Assembly (NCBI RefSeq): GCF_037975245.1
Contig: NC_092577.1
Coordinates: 8,841,013-8,905,012, forward strand
DNA from: Apostichopus japonicus
Taxonomy: Eukaryota > Echinodermata > Holothuroidea > Aspidochirotida > Stichopodidae
Direction of reading: 5' to 3'
DNA length: 64,000 bases
A model generated the notes under the pieces. That model saw nothing but the letters and a program-made list of their open reading frames with translations. It did no database searches and was not told the origin of the DNA. Shown in pieces: positions 1 to 9,775 of the stretch. The stretch's first letter is position 1. Each line of letters begins with the position of its first letter. The position numbers and the translations under genes are program-made.

Positions 1-1324
1 GCCACCCTCTGTAAGAATCTAAAGTGGATGATAGAGGTATACATTATAAATTTAAACATTATTGTTTAGGTTTCCTTTTTTGTCTGTTTTTGTTGGTTTT
101 GGCTGTACCAGGTGGCAACAGCTGCTCCGACTGTTATTACAATGTACGCAATATAATTTTTAAGCGTATTACGGTGGCTCAGAAGGAACATTGACCACAG
201 AAAATTATGTTAAAAGATGCTTTGTCTAATATACTCTGCTTACCTCGACTTTCGACTATTATTCCAGAAAAGAAAAATGACTTCATACGTTGCAATTGTG
301 TTCATTTATTTCTGATATTTGATTTTTTTATAGAACAATTTAGACTGATATCACAAACTTCTGACGCTATATCGAAATTGAAACGTTTATCATTTGTTGA
401 TAAATTGTTGACGTGTACCTAGATGTGTCGACACCAAACGAAAACTGAGAATATGAATTTAATTAAGAAAAGATCGTTTGATTAAATCGTATTGTTTCGC
501 TAACAAAGGATCCGGCAGAATGACTCAGTAATGCCTTAAAGTACATTCGTATATGAGTGAAGCTGATGTCGTTGAAACTGAAGAATGTTACAAAATGTAT
601 TTCTTGATAAAACAAGTGAACTAAGGAAGATGTGATAATGCCCCCCCTCCCCTCCAGCCACCACTTCCGACTCACACACCTTCATTTGACATTCCATATA
701 TTTCAGCCTGTCGGTGCAACGAATATCACCTTTAATTTGGATTATTAATAATTATAACGTCTCAAGAACACTCCACGACGCCAAATTCCATGATACTAAA
801 CTACTGCGTGTACAGGGCTATGCGCTGAACGTTAGGAGATATAGAGCAGAGGCCGCTTATAACCATCAAACCTCACCCCCTCCCATCACTAGTTATTCTA
901 CGAAACTTGAAGACATTACAATGTGACAATCATCTCCCGTTTAAGTGATATATACAGTTGTGATTTTACAGAGCACGTGACATGTCTCCATGCTGTGGGT
1001 CACATGTTTCATCTTACATCTTACAGCAGTATTGAGAGAATTAGAAATACAACCATATATAGAAATGCAGAAATATGACGGTGAAATGTGACCAGAAAAG
1101 AACATAGAAAAGTATAAACAGAAACAAAGAATATGTTAATAATGTTGATGTAGGTTAACGGAAATCAACGTCTACGATTCAATGCACAAGGCATCTCTTA
1201 AGTTTGTACAGTGATGCCGGTCCGGTGTATGACAACCATTGTAGAGCTTCAGTTACAATATTATTTAAGAAATGTTTCACAAAAGTAATCTTGTGGATTG
1301 GACAACAACTGGACAGGTTCTGCT
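1..1324. other. No gene recognised
   Basis: AT-rich unique-looking sequence to the left of the retrotransposon. The open frames (longest about 70 codons) have no recognisable protein character and no convincing splice sites. It ends at the ACCTA target duplication of the BEL element. Confidence 0.6.
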
Positions 1325-1329
1325 ACCTA
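1325..1329. repeat. Target-site duplication, left copy (ACCTA)
   Basis: The five bases ACCTA immediately precede the left LTR and recur exactly at 8790-8794 after the right LTR. Five-base duplications are within the 4-6 bp range of BEL/Pao integrases. This fixes both element ends. Confidence 0.9.
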
Positions 1330-2249
1330 TGTCACCGAGACGACGCTCAATGAAGCTGAACAAGGTTGTTGTATGTTTTAGCCCATTTATTCACACGCGT
1401 GGTTTGAACAAGACCACGGTGAAAACTAGAAAGTAAAGATATCAATACATCAATATACAAACATTGGTGAAATAAACACATGAATTGAACAAATCAATAA
1501 TAACATAATAATAACATAATAATGCATTATATTTCTTCTTATAAAACAATGCACAAAAAGGAAGAAATAAAACAAATAACATTTGGTAACATAAAACAAG
1601 ACAGAGAGAAAGATTGGCGACAATTACATTCTTGATTAATTAACTTACAATCGTTACCGGGCAAAACCAACAGCACGACAAACTGCGGTGTACAGGGGTT
1701 TACAGGGATTAACGGCGGCTTTCTGGGGTTTACGGCGGCTTTCTGGGGTTAACGGCGGCTTTCTGGAGAATGTACAGAACACCAACAAAGTAATAACCTC
1801 TGGCGATACATCTACTCCAGATACTCTTACAAATAAGCAAACAACAAATACACAGTAAAAGGCAATAATAAATAACAGGCACGAGCATGCAGCAACATCA
1901 CATTAAAGGCAAATATCTATAACGCGATATTAAAAGAGATATACAATTACAATATCAAGCCCCTTAATACTTATATAAAACAATTAGAATACTTACATAC
2001 TAAGGAACAGTGCTACAGGAACACATGCGACGCCTCTCTGAGCCAGGAGAGGAATGAAGCATGTGCACTTCAAAATACGCAAGTATACATCGATTACGTA
2101 ATTGCGCATCGATTACATAAGTATGCAAATCGAGGTGGATATGAAAGGCAACTAGTAAATGGGCAGTATTGACCTCTGCCCGACCTCGACCAAGCGGAAA
2201 TTTCCATTTGGTAACGCTAAGCAAATAGCACACATCGGCAACGATGACA
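1330..2249 (-). repeat. BEL element 3' LTR
   Basis: 920 bp, repeated at 7870-8789 (offset 6540) with a single mismatch. An AATAAA on the minus strand (plus 1386-1391) lies about 57 nt before the LTR's 3' end and is a plausible polyadenylation signal. Three 20-bp tandem units with the core ACGGCGGCTTTCTGG (1711-1770) lie inside and may be regulatory. Confidence 0.93.
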
Positions 2250-2260
2250 CTCCCCCCACT
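2250..2260 (-). other. Polypurine tract of BEL element
   Basis: On the minus strand AGTGGGGGGAG directly abuts the 3' LTR start (TGTCATCG). This is the position and composition expected of the plus-strand primer of an LTR element. Confidence 0.85.
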
Positions 2261-2478
2261 GGAATACGTCATATTCAAGTATAACAACCTACAATACCTA
2301 AACCACCCCATCGATGTACATTAAAATTCCATAACAGCTTTAGCAATCAAAATTGTGACGTAAAGCTTCTTTACCAAATAAACAACCATAAAGCCTGACA
2401 CACCTGACAGCTCAATCAGGAAGATAAAAAATAAACAACTATAAAACATGGAATTTCAACGATAATGCGTGTAAACAC

Positions 2479-5400
2479 TTAGGAAGATGAGAGTGCCGAC
2501 TCAAGTAGAACAATCTTAGTAATAGGACGAACCAGCTCGGTAGTCCTAGTCTTAACTCTTACCGACCTAACTAACCCATCTCTACTACAATTAACGCTAA
2601 CAACCAGCGCCAACGGCCAGAGGTTACGGGGAGTCAATTCATCTAAAATTAAAACCAAATCACCGACCGCCAGATTATCAGTGACCCCCGTCCACTTAGA
2701 CCTCTTTTGTAATTCAGGCAGATACAATTTCAACCACTTGCGCCAGAATTGATTAGCTAGGTGCTGGACATGCCTCCAGCGGCGACGGAAACGGTCAACG
2801 TTTTCAAACTTGCCAGGCGGAATGCTAGGGCCATGTCTCAATAATAACAGATGGTTGGGAGTAAGAGGCGTAGGGTCACGTGGGTCGTCGCTGAGTTTTG
2901 TCAACGGACGACCATTTACAATACTTTCGACTTCGCAAAACAAAGTCCCCAAAATCTCATCTGTAAGTCTCACAGTACTAGGGAGGATAGCAGACATGAC
3001 TCTTTTAATTACACCAACCATGCGCTCCCAGGCTCCCCCCATATGAGAAGCAGTAGGGGGAATAAAATGCCAATCAAAGTTCTCCTTCACTGCATAAGCG
3101 TGTATTACCTTATTAGAGAGGTCTCTCATGCCCCGTCTCAACTCCGCCTCACCCCCAACAAAATTTGTGCCATTATCTGAAAATACGGTTTCTGGACACC
3201 CTCTACGTGCCACAAATCGCCTGAATCCATTCAAGAAGGACTCTGTATCTAATGAGTCCAACTTCTCGATATGGACAGCCCTGACTGTTAAACAGGTGAA
3301 CAAACAGCCATAACGCTTGACTTCAGAACGGCCAAATTTGACATAATAAGGCCCAAACACATCAATGCCCACATGAATAAAGGGGGGTACATTAGCCGCA
3401 ATACGTTCCCTAGGCAAATTTGCCATTTGTTGTACACAGGGCTTAGAATATAAGCGTCGACACGTGACACAAGCCCTAACAATCCTCTTGACCAACGGCC
3501 TTCCCTTTGTAACCCAAAAATCCTTCCTTACAATACTTAGCACCCACTCAATGCCAACATGGGCGATACTGTGTGCGTCCTTAACAATAGACTCAGCAAT
3601 AGGATGTTTACCAGATATTATACACGGGTGTTTGCTGTCAAACTCTTTCAAACGGCCGCCTACCCTGAGAAGCCCTTTACCATCTAGAAACGGAGTTAAC
3701 GTTTTAAGGGAACTAGATGCTCTGACAGCCTTACCCTGACTTAACCTTTCTAACTCAGAACAGAAACTAGAAGACTGACTCTTACGGAGGAGGATATCTC
3801 CTGCACGACGAACTTCTTGGACAGATAATCTGCCCAAAGGTTTCTGCCCCTTAAAAAATCGCACAAGACGCAAGAGCCACGCTAAACCTCTCTTCATTTT
3901 AAACCATGAAGAATAATGATTCATGATCCTATATAATGGCTCATCTGAATCTCCAACATCACTTAACCCAGGAGGGGACACATGACCAGCAACAGTCGTA
4001 TAACCCACAGTGACGTCCGTCTCTTTGACTTCAGGATCGTCATCCGTTAAGACGAGCGAATTAAGTTTAGCAGTTTGCCAATCGTTCTTGTACCGACCCA
4101 ATTTGTCAGGACCGTTAAACCATTTACTACTATTAAACTTTGAGAAGGAACAATTTCTAGTAACTAGATCAGCTGGGTTAGCTTTAGTTTCAATATGGAA
4201 CCACTGTTGCGGGTCACTGAACTCCCTGATAAGACTAACCCTATTGCCAACAAAAACATGGAATCTTCTGCTATCATTGTGAATATACTTCAAGACAACT
4301 TCCGAGTCTGTCCAAAAATACGACTTAGCAAATTCAAGAGCTAACTCCCTTCTCAACAGAGAATCAACCTTTACGGCTAATACAGCAGCTTGCAGCTCCA
4401 AACGAGGTATAGTACGTAGCTTTAAAGGAGCAACTTTACTCTTACTCATGACTAACTGTACATGAATTTCCCCTTTCCTATTTACACAGCGTACATAACA
4501 GCAACAGCCATAACCTTTAGAGCTAGCATCTGAAAAATGGTGAAGTTCGATGAATGCATCATCAAAGGAACAAGGCTTTATACAACGAGGTACCCTCAAA
4601 CGACTAACAGAAGACAACGACTGAGCCCAGGTGTCCCAAGCCCTTACAATATCAGGGGGTATCTCTTCATCCCACGACAACCCACGGGCTGTAGCTTCCT
4701 GGAAAAGGAGCTTGCCTGAAAGGACTACAGGACTTATCAAGCCTAGCGGATCGAAAATTGACGAAACTATACTAAGCATTCTCCTCCTGGTTAACAAGCC
4801 ACCAAAATCTTTCTCCAGAGCGAAGAAGAACTCATCGCGAGAAACCATCCACTTTATACCTAAAGCCCTGCTTTCACTACTAGTACCAAAATCTAGAACT
4901 TCCTTAGCCCTACATTCCACGGACACTTCAGCTAGCAATCTGAAATCATTGACTACAAACTTAGTTAACTTAAACCCTCCACTTTTCAGGGCCTTGGGGA
5001 TTTCCCTAATAATGATCTCAGCATCTGATTTACTCGACACAGAACTAAGACAATCATCTACATAAAACGATCTTTCAACCGCATACTTAACAAGCGGAAT
5101 CACACTCGGCAGATCAGTAATTGTACGCCTGAGAGCATAGGCGGAGCTAGCCGCACACCACACCCCTCCAAACAAATGTGACGTCATACGAAGGTATCTT
5201 AATTTACCATTAATGTACCATAGGAATCGTAGGGCATCTCTATCCCTAGCTGGGATCCTAACTTGATTATACATAGCTTCAATGTCTGCTTGAACTGCTA
5301 TACTATGTTGCCGAAATCTCAACAAGACCGGCAGAAGCTTATTAATCATGTCGGGACCCTGCATACAACGATCATTCAAAGACTTGCCTTTGAAGTTACT

Positions 5401-7653
5401 AGCGCAATCGAAAACTACCCTAAGTTTGTCTGGTTTCTTCTCTGACACTACAGCATGATGGGGTAAATACCATATCCTGTCTACCATGAACAACTCTGAA
5501 TCTGGTACTGCCTCTGCATAACAGTTATCTACAAGTTTCACAATCTCAGCGTTATACCTATCATAAGAGCCGTTCCTAATAAGTTTCTTGTACAACGAGT
5601 CTAACCTAGTTTTGGCAACAACAAAATTGTTAGGGAGGGTCTCCGACCTGTCCCTCCAAGGAATGGGAAGTTCATGGTGACCATCCACTTTCCTGTGCTC
5701 TTTGTCCCACAAAGATATCACCAACTTGTCCTCGTATGACCATGACGGAAGATCCAAACCCGCATTCTCTATTTCCCACAAACGAGAAACATCAGTCTGA
5801 ATAGTCGAAGTAGATATAAAATTTGAAATTATCTTACGACTCGGGAGGCTAATGGGAGATTGTCCATTAAGACTCCAACCAAACATGTAACGCACCGCAA
5901 AGAGCTCCCCTGGACCACCCCGCCTAACCTCCAACGGCACAAGTGCTTCAGAATTATCTTGACCTACGAGAATGTCTACTGTAATATCAGCACTTTGATA
6001 AGCAGGTAGGGGACCGATACCACTAAGATGGGAATAACATTCCAGATCGACCATAGAATTCTTAACTGGTATTTCGTCAACTACGTAAACGGCAGATAAT
6101 TTTAAGATTTCACCCGATTTAGAAGACAAAGACAGGTCTACCATCTCGGATTGCTGAATACCTGACGAGTTCAACGTTCTAAGCTCAAATTGATAAGAGT
6201 TACCAGTGATTCCTAATTGGTTGACCAATGCACGGGAACAAAAGGAATTGCTGGATGCACTATCTAACAATACAAATGCGTCACACAAACTGTTCACGGT
6301 GGCCTGAACTAGAGGCATGTGTGTACTTTTGCTACGAGAGGAGCTAGCATTAGAAACCTCAATATCAGGTGAAGAATTTACAGTATTATCATCACAATGA
6401 ATGTACATGGTATGTTTCCTACCACAACCTCGCACACTACAAACAGAGCGCTTGCCACAATCACTAGTGTTATGAGAGGCACGAAGGCAGTTATGACACA
6501 ACTTATGCTTAATTACAACAGTCAATCTCTCTCTAGGACGCAATTGTTTAAACTTATCACAATGCCACAGACGGTGTGATTGTTCACATAGTACACAAGG
6601 AGGTTCAGCCCTAGCGTACATTCCAGGTTTTGCTGCCTGGGCACCTTCACCAGTACACGTATTGGACTTAGACAAAGAGATAGAATAGCTGCTAGAAGTA
6701 CTCCTTTGTTCACGTTTACACTTATCTGAACGCTTGAGATACACGTCGCCATAAACTGGGTCATTTACCTCACTGGCGATTTCACCTGCGAATTCAATGA
6801 ATTCTTTAAACCCTGGATAACAACCATCGGCCCGTTTGGCCTTCAATGCAAATTTTTTCCATCTCAACTGCACATAGTTAGGAAACCTGGCAACTATTTC
6901 GATTAAGACTGCTTGAGAATCAACCTCCTTCAAAGTTTTTAACTCTGAAAGTACAAGGAATGCATTTTGCATATCATCAGCTAACTGTTGTATGTCTTGC
7001 GGCAGTCTAACTTGTTTACCAAATCTTAACTCGCGTATTAAACGCTCAGTGACTAGGTGCGAGTTTCCAAACCGGTTTTCTAATATGGAAATGGCTTTAG
7101 CATAACCGCTACTACCTCCAACTAACTGGCAACTCCTAATGGCCTCTTTAGCAGAGCCCGATGTATACTGCATTAACCTAGACAACTTTAAATCGTTGTC
7201 GTCACATACCCTATCAACATTGGCCTCGAAAGCCCTAATGAATTGATGATAATGTAATGGGTTACCATGAAATATTTGCAGCTCTACCTTAGGTAAATTC
7301 AATAAATGTAGAAATTCTTTACGAGATAAATCTGCATTTGGATTATCCTTAAGGGATTGATCCTCACGTTTTACTTCAGCAGAACTCAATGCATCTTTAA
7401 CTAGATTTAAAGCGGAAATATAATCTTTCTGCTTGTCACAGAAATAGTCGTCGCTCTCCTCAACATCCTTCTCATCAGTAAGCGTCTCGTGGTACTTGTC
7501 GTGAGCCAACGTAAACACTTGGAAAAGATCTTTCAATAAAATTACATGACTGTTAATGTCCACGTTACCTTCCGCGATATACTGCCTGACACGATTAATC
7601 TGCGTCGTAACAGCCCTCTTAGCAGAAGTCCTGGGAGTCTTCAGGTCTTCCAT
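2479..7653 (-). CDS. BEL/Pao gag-pol polyprotein (1724 aa), intact
   Basis: A single uninterrupted frame encodes all functions for reverse transcription and integration. Domains in order: gag-like DUF1759 region (about 110-280); cysteine/histidine zinc knuckles (353-420, CVLCEQSH and CHNCLRASH); aspartic protease (about 450-590) with active-site LLDSAS at D464, alanine replacing the usual glycine; reverse transcriptase (about 740-890) with YVDD at 864-867; Pao A17-type region; RNase H (about 1035-1165; D1042, E1086, D1116, D1162); integrase HHCC (H1361, H1365, C1395, C1398) and catalytic D1431, D1493, E1543; C-terminal DUF5641-like region (about 1620-1715). Length and order are typical for BEL/Pao. 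The start is the first ATG of the frame, about 215 nt after the 5' LTR. No frameshift separates gag and pol. Confidence 0.95.
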   Translation of the reverse strand: MEDLKTPRTSAKRAVTTQINRVRQYIAEGNVDINSHVILLKDLFQVFTLAHDKYHETLTDEKDVEESDDYFCDKQKDYISALNLVKDALSSAEVKREDQSLKDNPNADLSRKEFLHLLNLPKVELQIFHGNPLHYHQFIRAFEANVDRVCDDNDLKLSRLMQYTSGSAKEAIRSCQLVGGSSGYAKAISILENRFGNSHLVTERLIRELRFGKQVRLPQDIQQLADDMQNAFLVLSELKTLKEVDSQAVLIEIVARFPNYVQLRWKKFALKAKRADGCYPGFKEFIEFAGEIASEVNDPVYGDVYLKRSDKCKREQRSTSSSYSISLSKSNTCTGEGAQAAKPGMYARAEPPCVLCEQSHRLWHCDKFKQLRPRERLTVVIKHKLCHNCLRASHNTSDCGKRSVCSVRGCGRKHTMYIHCDDNTVNSSPDIEVSNASSSRSKSTHMPLVQATVNSLCDAFVLLDSASSNSFCSRALVNQLGITGNSYQFELRTLNSSGIQQSEMVDLSLSSKSGEILKLSAVYVVDEIPVKNSMVDLECYSHLSGIGPLPAYQSADITVDILVGQDNSEALVPLEVRRGGPGELFAVRYMFGWSLNGQSPISLPSRKIISNFISTSTIQTDVSRLWEIENAGLDLPSWSYEDKLVISLWDKEHRKVDGHHELPIPWRDRSETLPNNFVVAKTRLDSLYKKLIRNGSYDRYNAEIVKLVDNCYAEAVPDSELFMVDRIWYLPHHAVVSEKKPDKLRVVFDCASNFKGKSLNDRCMQGPDMINKLLPVLLRFRQHSIAVQADIEAMYNQVRIPARDRDALRFLWYINGKLRYLRMTSHLFGGVWCAASSAYALRRTITDLPSVIPLVKYAVERSFYVDDCLSSVSSKSDAEIIIREIPKALKSGGFKLTKFVVNDFRLLAEVSVECRAKEVLDFGTSSESRALGIKWMVSRDEFFFALEKDFGGLLTRRRMLSIVSSIFDPLGLISPVVLSGKLLFQEATARGLSWDEEIPPDIVRAWDTWAQSLSSVSRLRVPRCIKPCSFDDAFIELHHFSDASSKGYGCCCYVRCVNRKGEIHVQLVMSKSKVAPLKLRTIPRLELQAAVLAVKVDSLLRRELALEFAKSYFWTDSEVVLKYIHNDSRRFHVFVGNRVSLIREFSDPQQWFHIETKANPADLVTRNCSFSKFNSSKWFNGPDKLGRYKNDWQTAKLNSLVLTDDDPEVKETDVTVGYTTVAGHVSPPGLSDVGDSDEPLYRIMNHYSSWFKMKRGLAWLLRLVRFFKGQKPLGRLSVQEVRRAGDILLRKSQSSSFCSELERLSQGKAVRASSSLKTLTPFLDGKGLLRVGGRLKEFDSKHPCIISGKHPIAESIVKDAHSIAHVGIEWVLSIVRKDFWVTKGRPLVKRIVRACVTCRRLYSKPCVQQMANLPRERIAANVPPFIHVGIDVFGPYYVKFGRSEVKRYGCLFTCLTVRAVHIEKLDSLDTESFLNGFRRFVARRGCPETVFSDNGTNFVGGEAELRRGMRDLSNKVIHAYAVKENFDWHFIPPTASHMGGAWERMVGVIKRVMSAILPSTVRLTDEILGTLFCEVESIVNGRPLTKLSDDPRDPTPLTPNHLLLLRHGPSIPPGKFENVDRFRRRWRHVQHLANQFWRKWLKLYLPELQKRSKWTGVTDNLAVGDLVLILDELTPRNLWPLALVVSVNCSRDGLVRSVRVKTRTTELVRPITKIVLLESALSSS

Positions 7654-7840
7654 GAGTCAGCAGGCTGACGACGAGTACATTGGTGCTACGGGAATCAGGC
7701 ACGTGGTACACTATTTCTGTCACTGGAATACGATGGTGAGCTTTTATACGACAGGAATTGGTAGGCTTATAGACGACAGGAATAGGTGAATAAGAAGCGA
7801 CGGCCAGATACCGGACGGCGTAAGGATATGCAGGACTTCC

Positions 7841-7856
7841 GGGGTGTCGATACCCA
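7841..7856 (-). other. Candidate primer-binding site of BEL element
   Basis: Thirteen nucleotides inside the 5' LTR the minus strand reads TGGGTATCGACACCCC. It begins with TGG, as complements of tRNA CCA ends do. I cannot assign the priming tRNA, and the 13-nt gap is long, so this is tentative. Confidence 0.4.
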
Positions 7857-7869
7857 ACGATTTTTTCAC

Positions 7870-8789
7870 TGTCACCGAGACGACGCTGAATGAAGCTGAA
7901 CAAGGTTGTTGTATGTTTTAGCCCATTTATTCACACGCGTGGTTTGAACAAGACCACGGTGAAAACTAGAAAGTAAAGATATCAATACATCAATATACAA
8001 ACATTGGTGAAATAAACACATGAATTGAACAAATCAATAATAACATAATAATAACATAATAATGCATTATATTTCTTCTTATAAAACAATGCACAAAAAG
8101 GAAGAAATAAAACAAATAACATTTGGTAACATAAAACAAGACAGAGAGAAAGATTGGCGACAATTACATTCTTGATTAATTAACTTACAATCGTTACCGG
8201 GCAAAACCAACAGCACGACAAACTGCGGTGTACAGGGGTTTACAGGGATTAACGGCGGCTTTCTGGGGTTTACGGCGGCTTTCTGGGGTTAACGGCGGCT
8301 TTCTGGAGAATGTACAGAACACCAACAAAGTAATAACCTCTGGCGATACATCTACTCCAGATACTCTTACAAATAAGCAAACAACAAATACACAGTAAAA
8401 GGCAATAATAAATAACAGGCACGAGCATGCAGCAACATCACATTAAAGGCAAATATCTATAACGCGATATTAAAAGAGATATACAATTACAATATCAAGC
8501 CCCTTAATACTTATATAAAACAATTAGAATACTTACATACTAAGGAACAGTGCTACAGGAACACATGCGACGCCTCTCTGAGCCAGGAGAGGAATGAAGC
8601 ATGTGCACTTCAAAATACGCAAGTATACATCGATTACGTAATTGCGCATCGATTACATAAGTATGCAAATCGAGGTGGATATGAAAGGCAACTAGTAAAT
8701 GGGCAGTATTGACCTCTGCCCGACCTCGACCAAGCGGAAATTTCCATTTGGTAACGCTAAGCAAATAGCACACATCGGCAACGATGACA
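7870..8789 (-). repeat. BEL element 5' LTR
   Basis: 920-bp partner of 1330-2249, differing only at 7888 as far as I can see. It carries the promoter end of the element in minus orientation and the same three 20-bp tandem units (8251-8310). Confidence 0.93.
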
Positions 8790-8794
8790 ACCTA
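8790..8794. repeat. Target-site duplication, right copy (ACCTA)
   Basis: Exact match to 1325-1329. It is followed at once by a short CT-rich microsatellite (8795-8818). Confidence 0.9.
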
Positions 8795-8898
8795 TCTCTC
8801 TCTCACTCTCTCTCTGTCCATACTGAAAACATTAAATAAGAAAGACATAACTAATATTATAACATCAGAATCAGATGAATGGTCACCTGACCTAAACT

Positions 8899-9775
8899 TA
8901 TTATACATACTACGTATGTCAATCAGCCCATTATACATACTGTACCATGTATGCCAAACAACCCATTATTCATACCATGTATGCCAATCAACCCATTATA
9001 CAAACCATGTATGCCAATCGACCCATTATACATACCATGTATGCCAGTAGACCCATTATACATACCACGTATGCCAATCAACCCATTATACATTCCATAT
9101 ATGCCAATCAACCCATTTTACATACCATGTATGCCAATCAACCCATTTTACATATCATATATGACAATCCACCCAATATACATACCATGTATGCCAATCC
9201 ACCCATTTTACATACCATGTATGCCAATCCACCCATTATACATACCATGTATGCCAATAAACCCATTATACATACCATGTATGCCAATTAACCCATTTTA
9301 CATACAATGTATGCCAATAAACCCATTATACATACCATGTATGCCAATAAACCCATTATACATACCATGTATGCCAATCCACCCATTTTACATACAATGT
9401 ATGCCAATCCACCCATTTTACATACCATGTATGCCAATTCACCCATTATGCATACCACGTATGTCAATCAACCCATTATACATACCGTGTATGCCAATAA
9501 ACCCATTATACATACCATGTATGCCAATCCACCCATTTTACATACCATGTATGCCAATCCACCCATTTTACAAACCATGTATGCCAATTCACCCATTATG
9601 CATACCACGTATGTCAATCAACCCATTATACATACCATGTATGCCAATCAACCCATTATACATACCATGTATGCCAATCAACCCATTCTACATACCATGT
9701 ATGCCAATCAACCCATTATACATACCACGTATGCCAATCAACCCATTAAACATACCATGTATGCCAATTAACCAT
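8899..9775. repeat. 30-bp minisatellite, about 29 units
   Basis: Tandem units of 30 bp built on ATACCATGTATGCCAATCAA plus CCCATTATA(C). Variants differ at a few fixed positions (TTTTA versus TTATA; AATCAA, AATCCA, AATAAA). A five-unit, 150-bp block at 9331-9480 is repeated at 9481-9630, a higher-order duplication. Because 30 is divisible by three, long frames stay open: one of 278 codons (8951-9784) would encode a decapeptide repeat MPINPLYIPC, and a second frame is also mostly open. I treat this as a by-product of the period, not as a gene. Confidence 0.93.

Larger units (their letters stand above)
1330..8789 (-). mobile_element. Complete BEL/Pao LTR retrotransposon
   Basis: A 7460-bp element in minus orientation. 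Order in its own direction: 5' LTR (7870-8789), candidate primer-binding site, one gag-pol frame (7653-2479), polypurine tract, 3' LTR (1330-2249), all between ACCTA duplications. The LTRs start TGTCACC and end ATGACA, that is TG...CA with a short inverted terminal repeat. I found one difference between them (C at 1348, G at 7888), so insertion was recent. There is no env-like frame between pol and the 3' LTR. The intact reading frame and near-identical LTRs make this a candidate autonomous copy; activity itself cannot be judged from sequence. Confidence 0.95.

Noticed and set aside
2000-2311. 103-codon minus-strand frame (and its 77-codon twin at 8540-8773)
   Set aside because: Lies inside the LTR and is duplicated with it; no protein character.
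2810-6579. Several plus-strand frames of 60-144 codons
   Set aside because: Antisense shadows of the BEL polyprotein.
8899-9775. CRISPR-like regular repeat
   Set aside because: Units are contiguous without unique spacers and the genome is eukaryotic.
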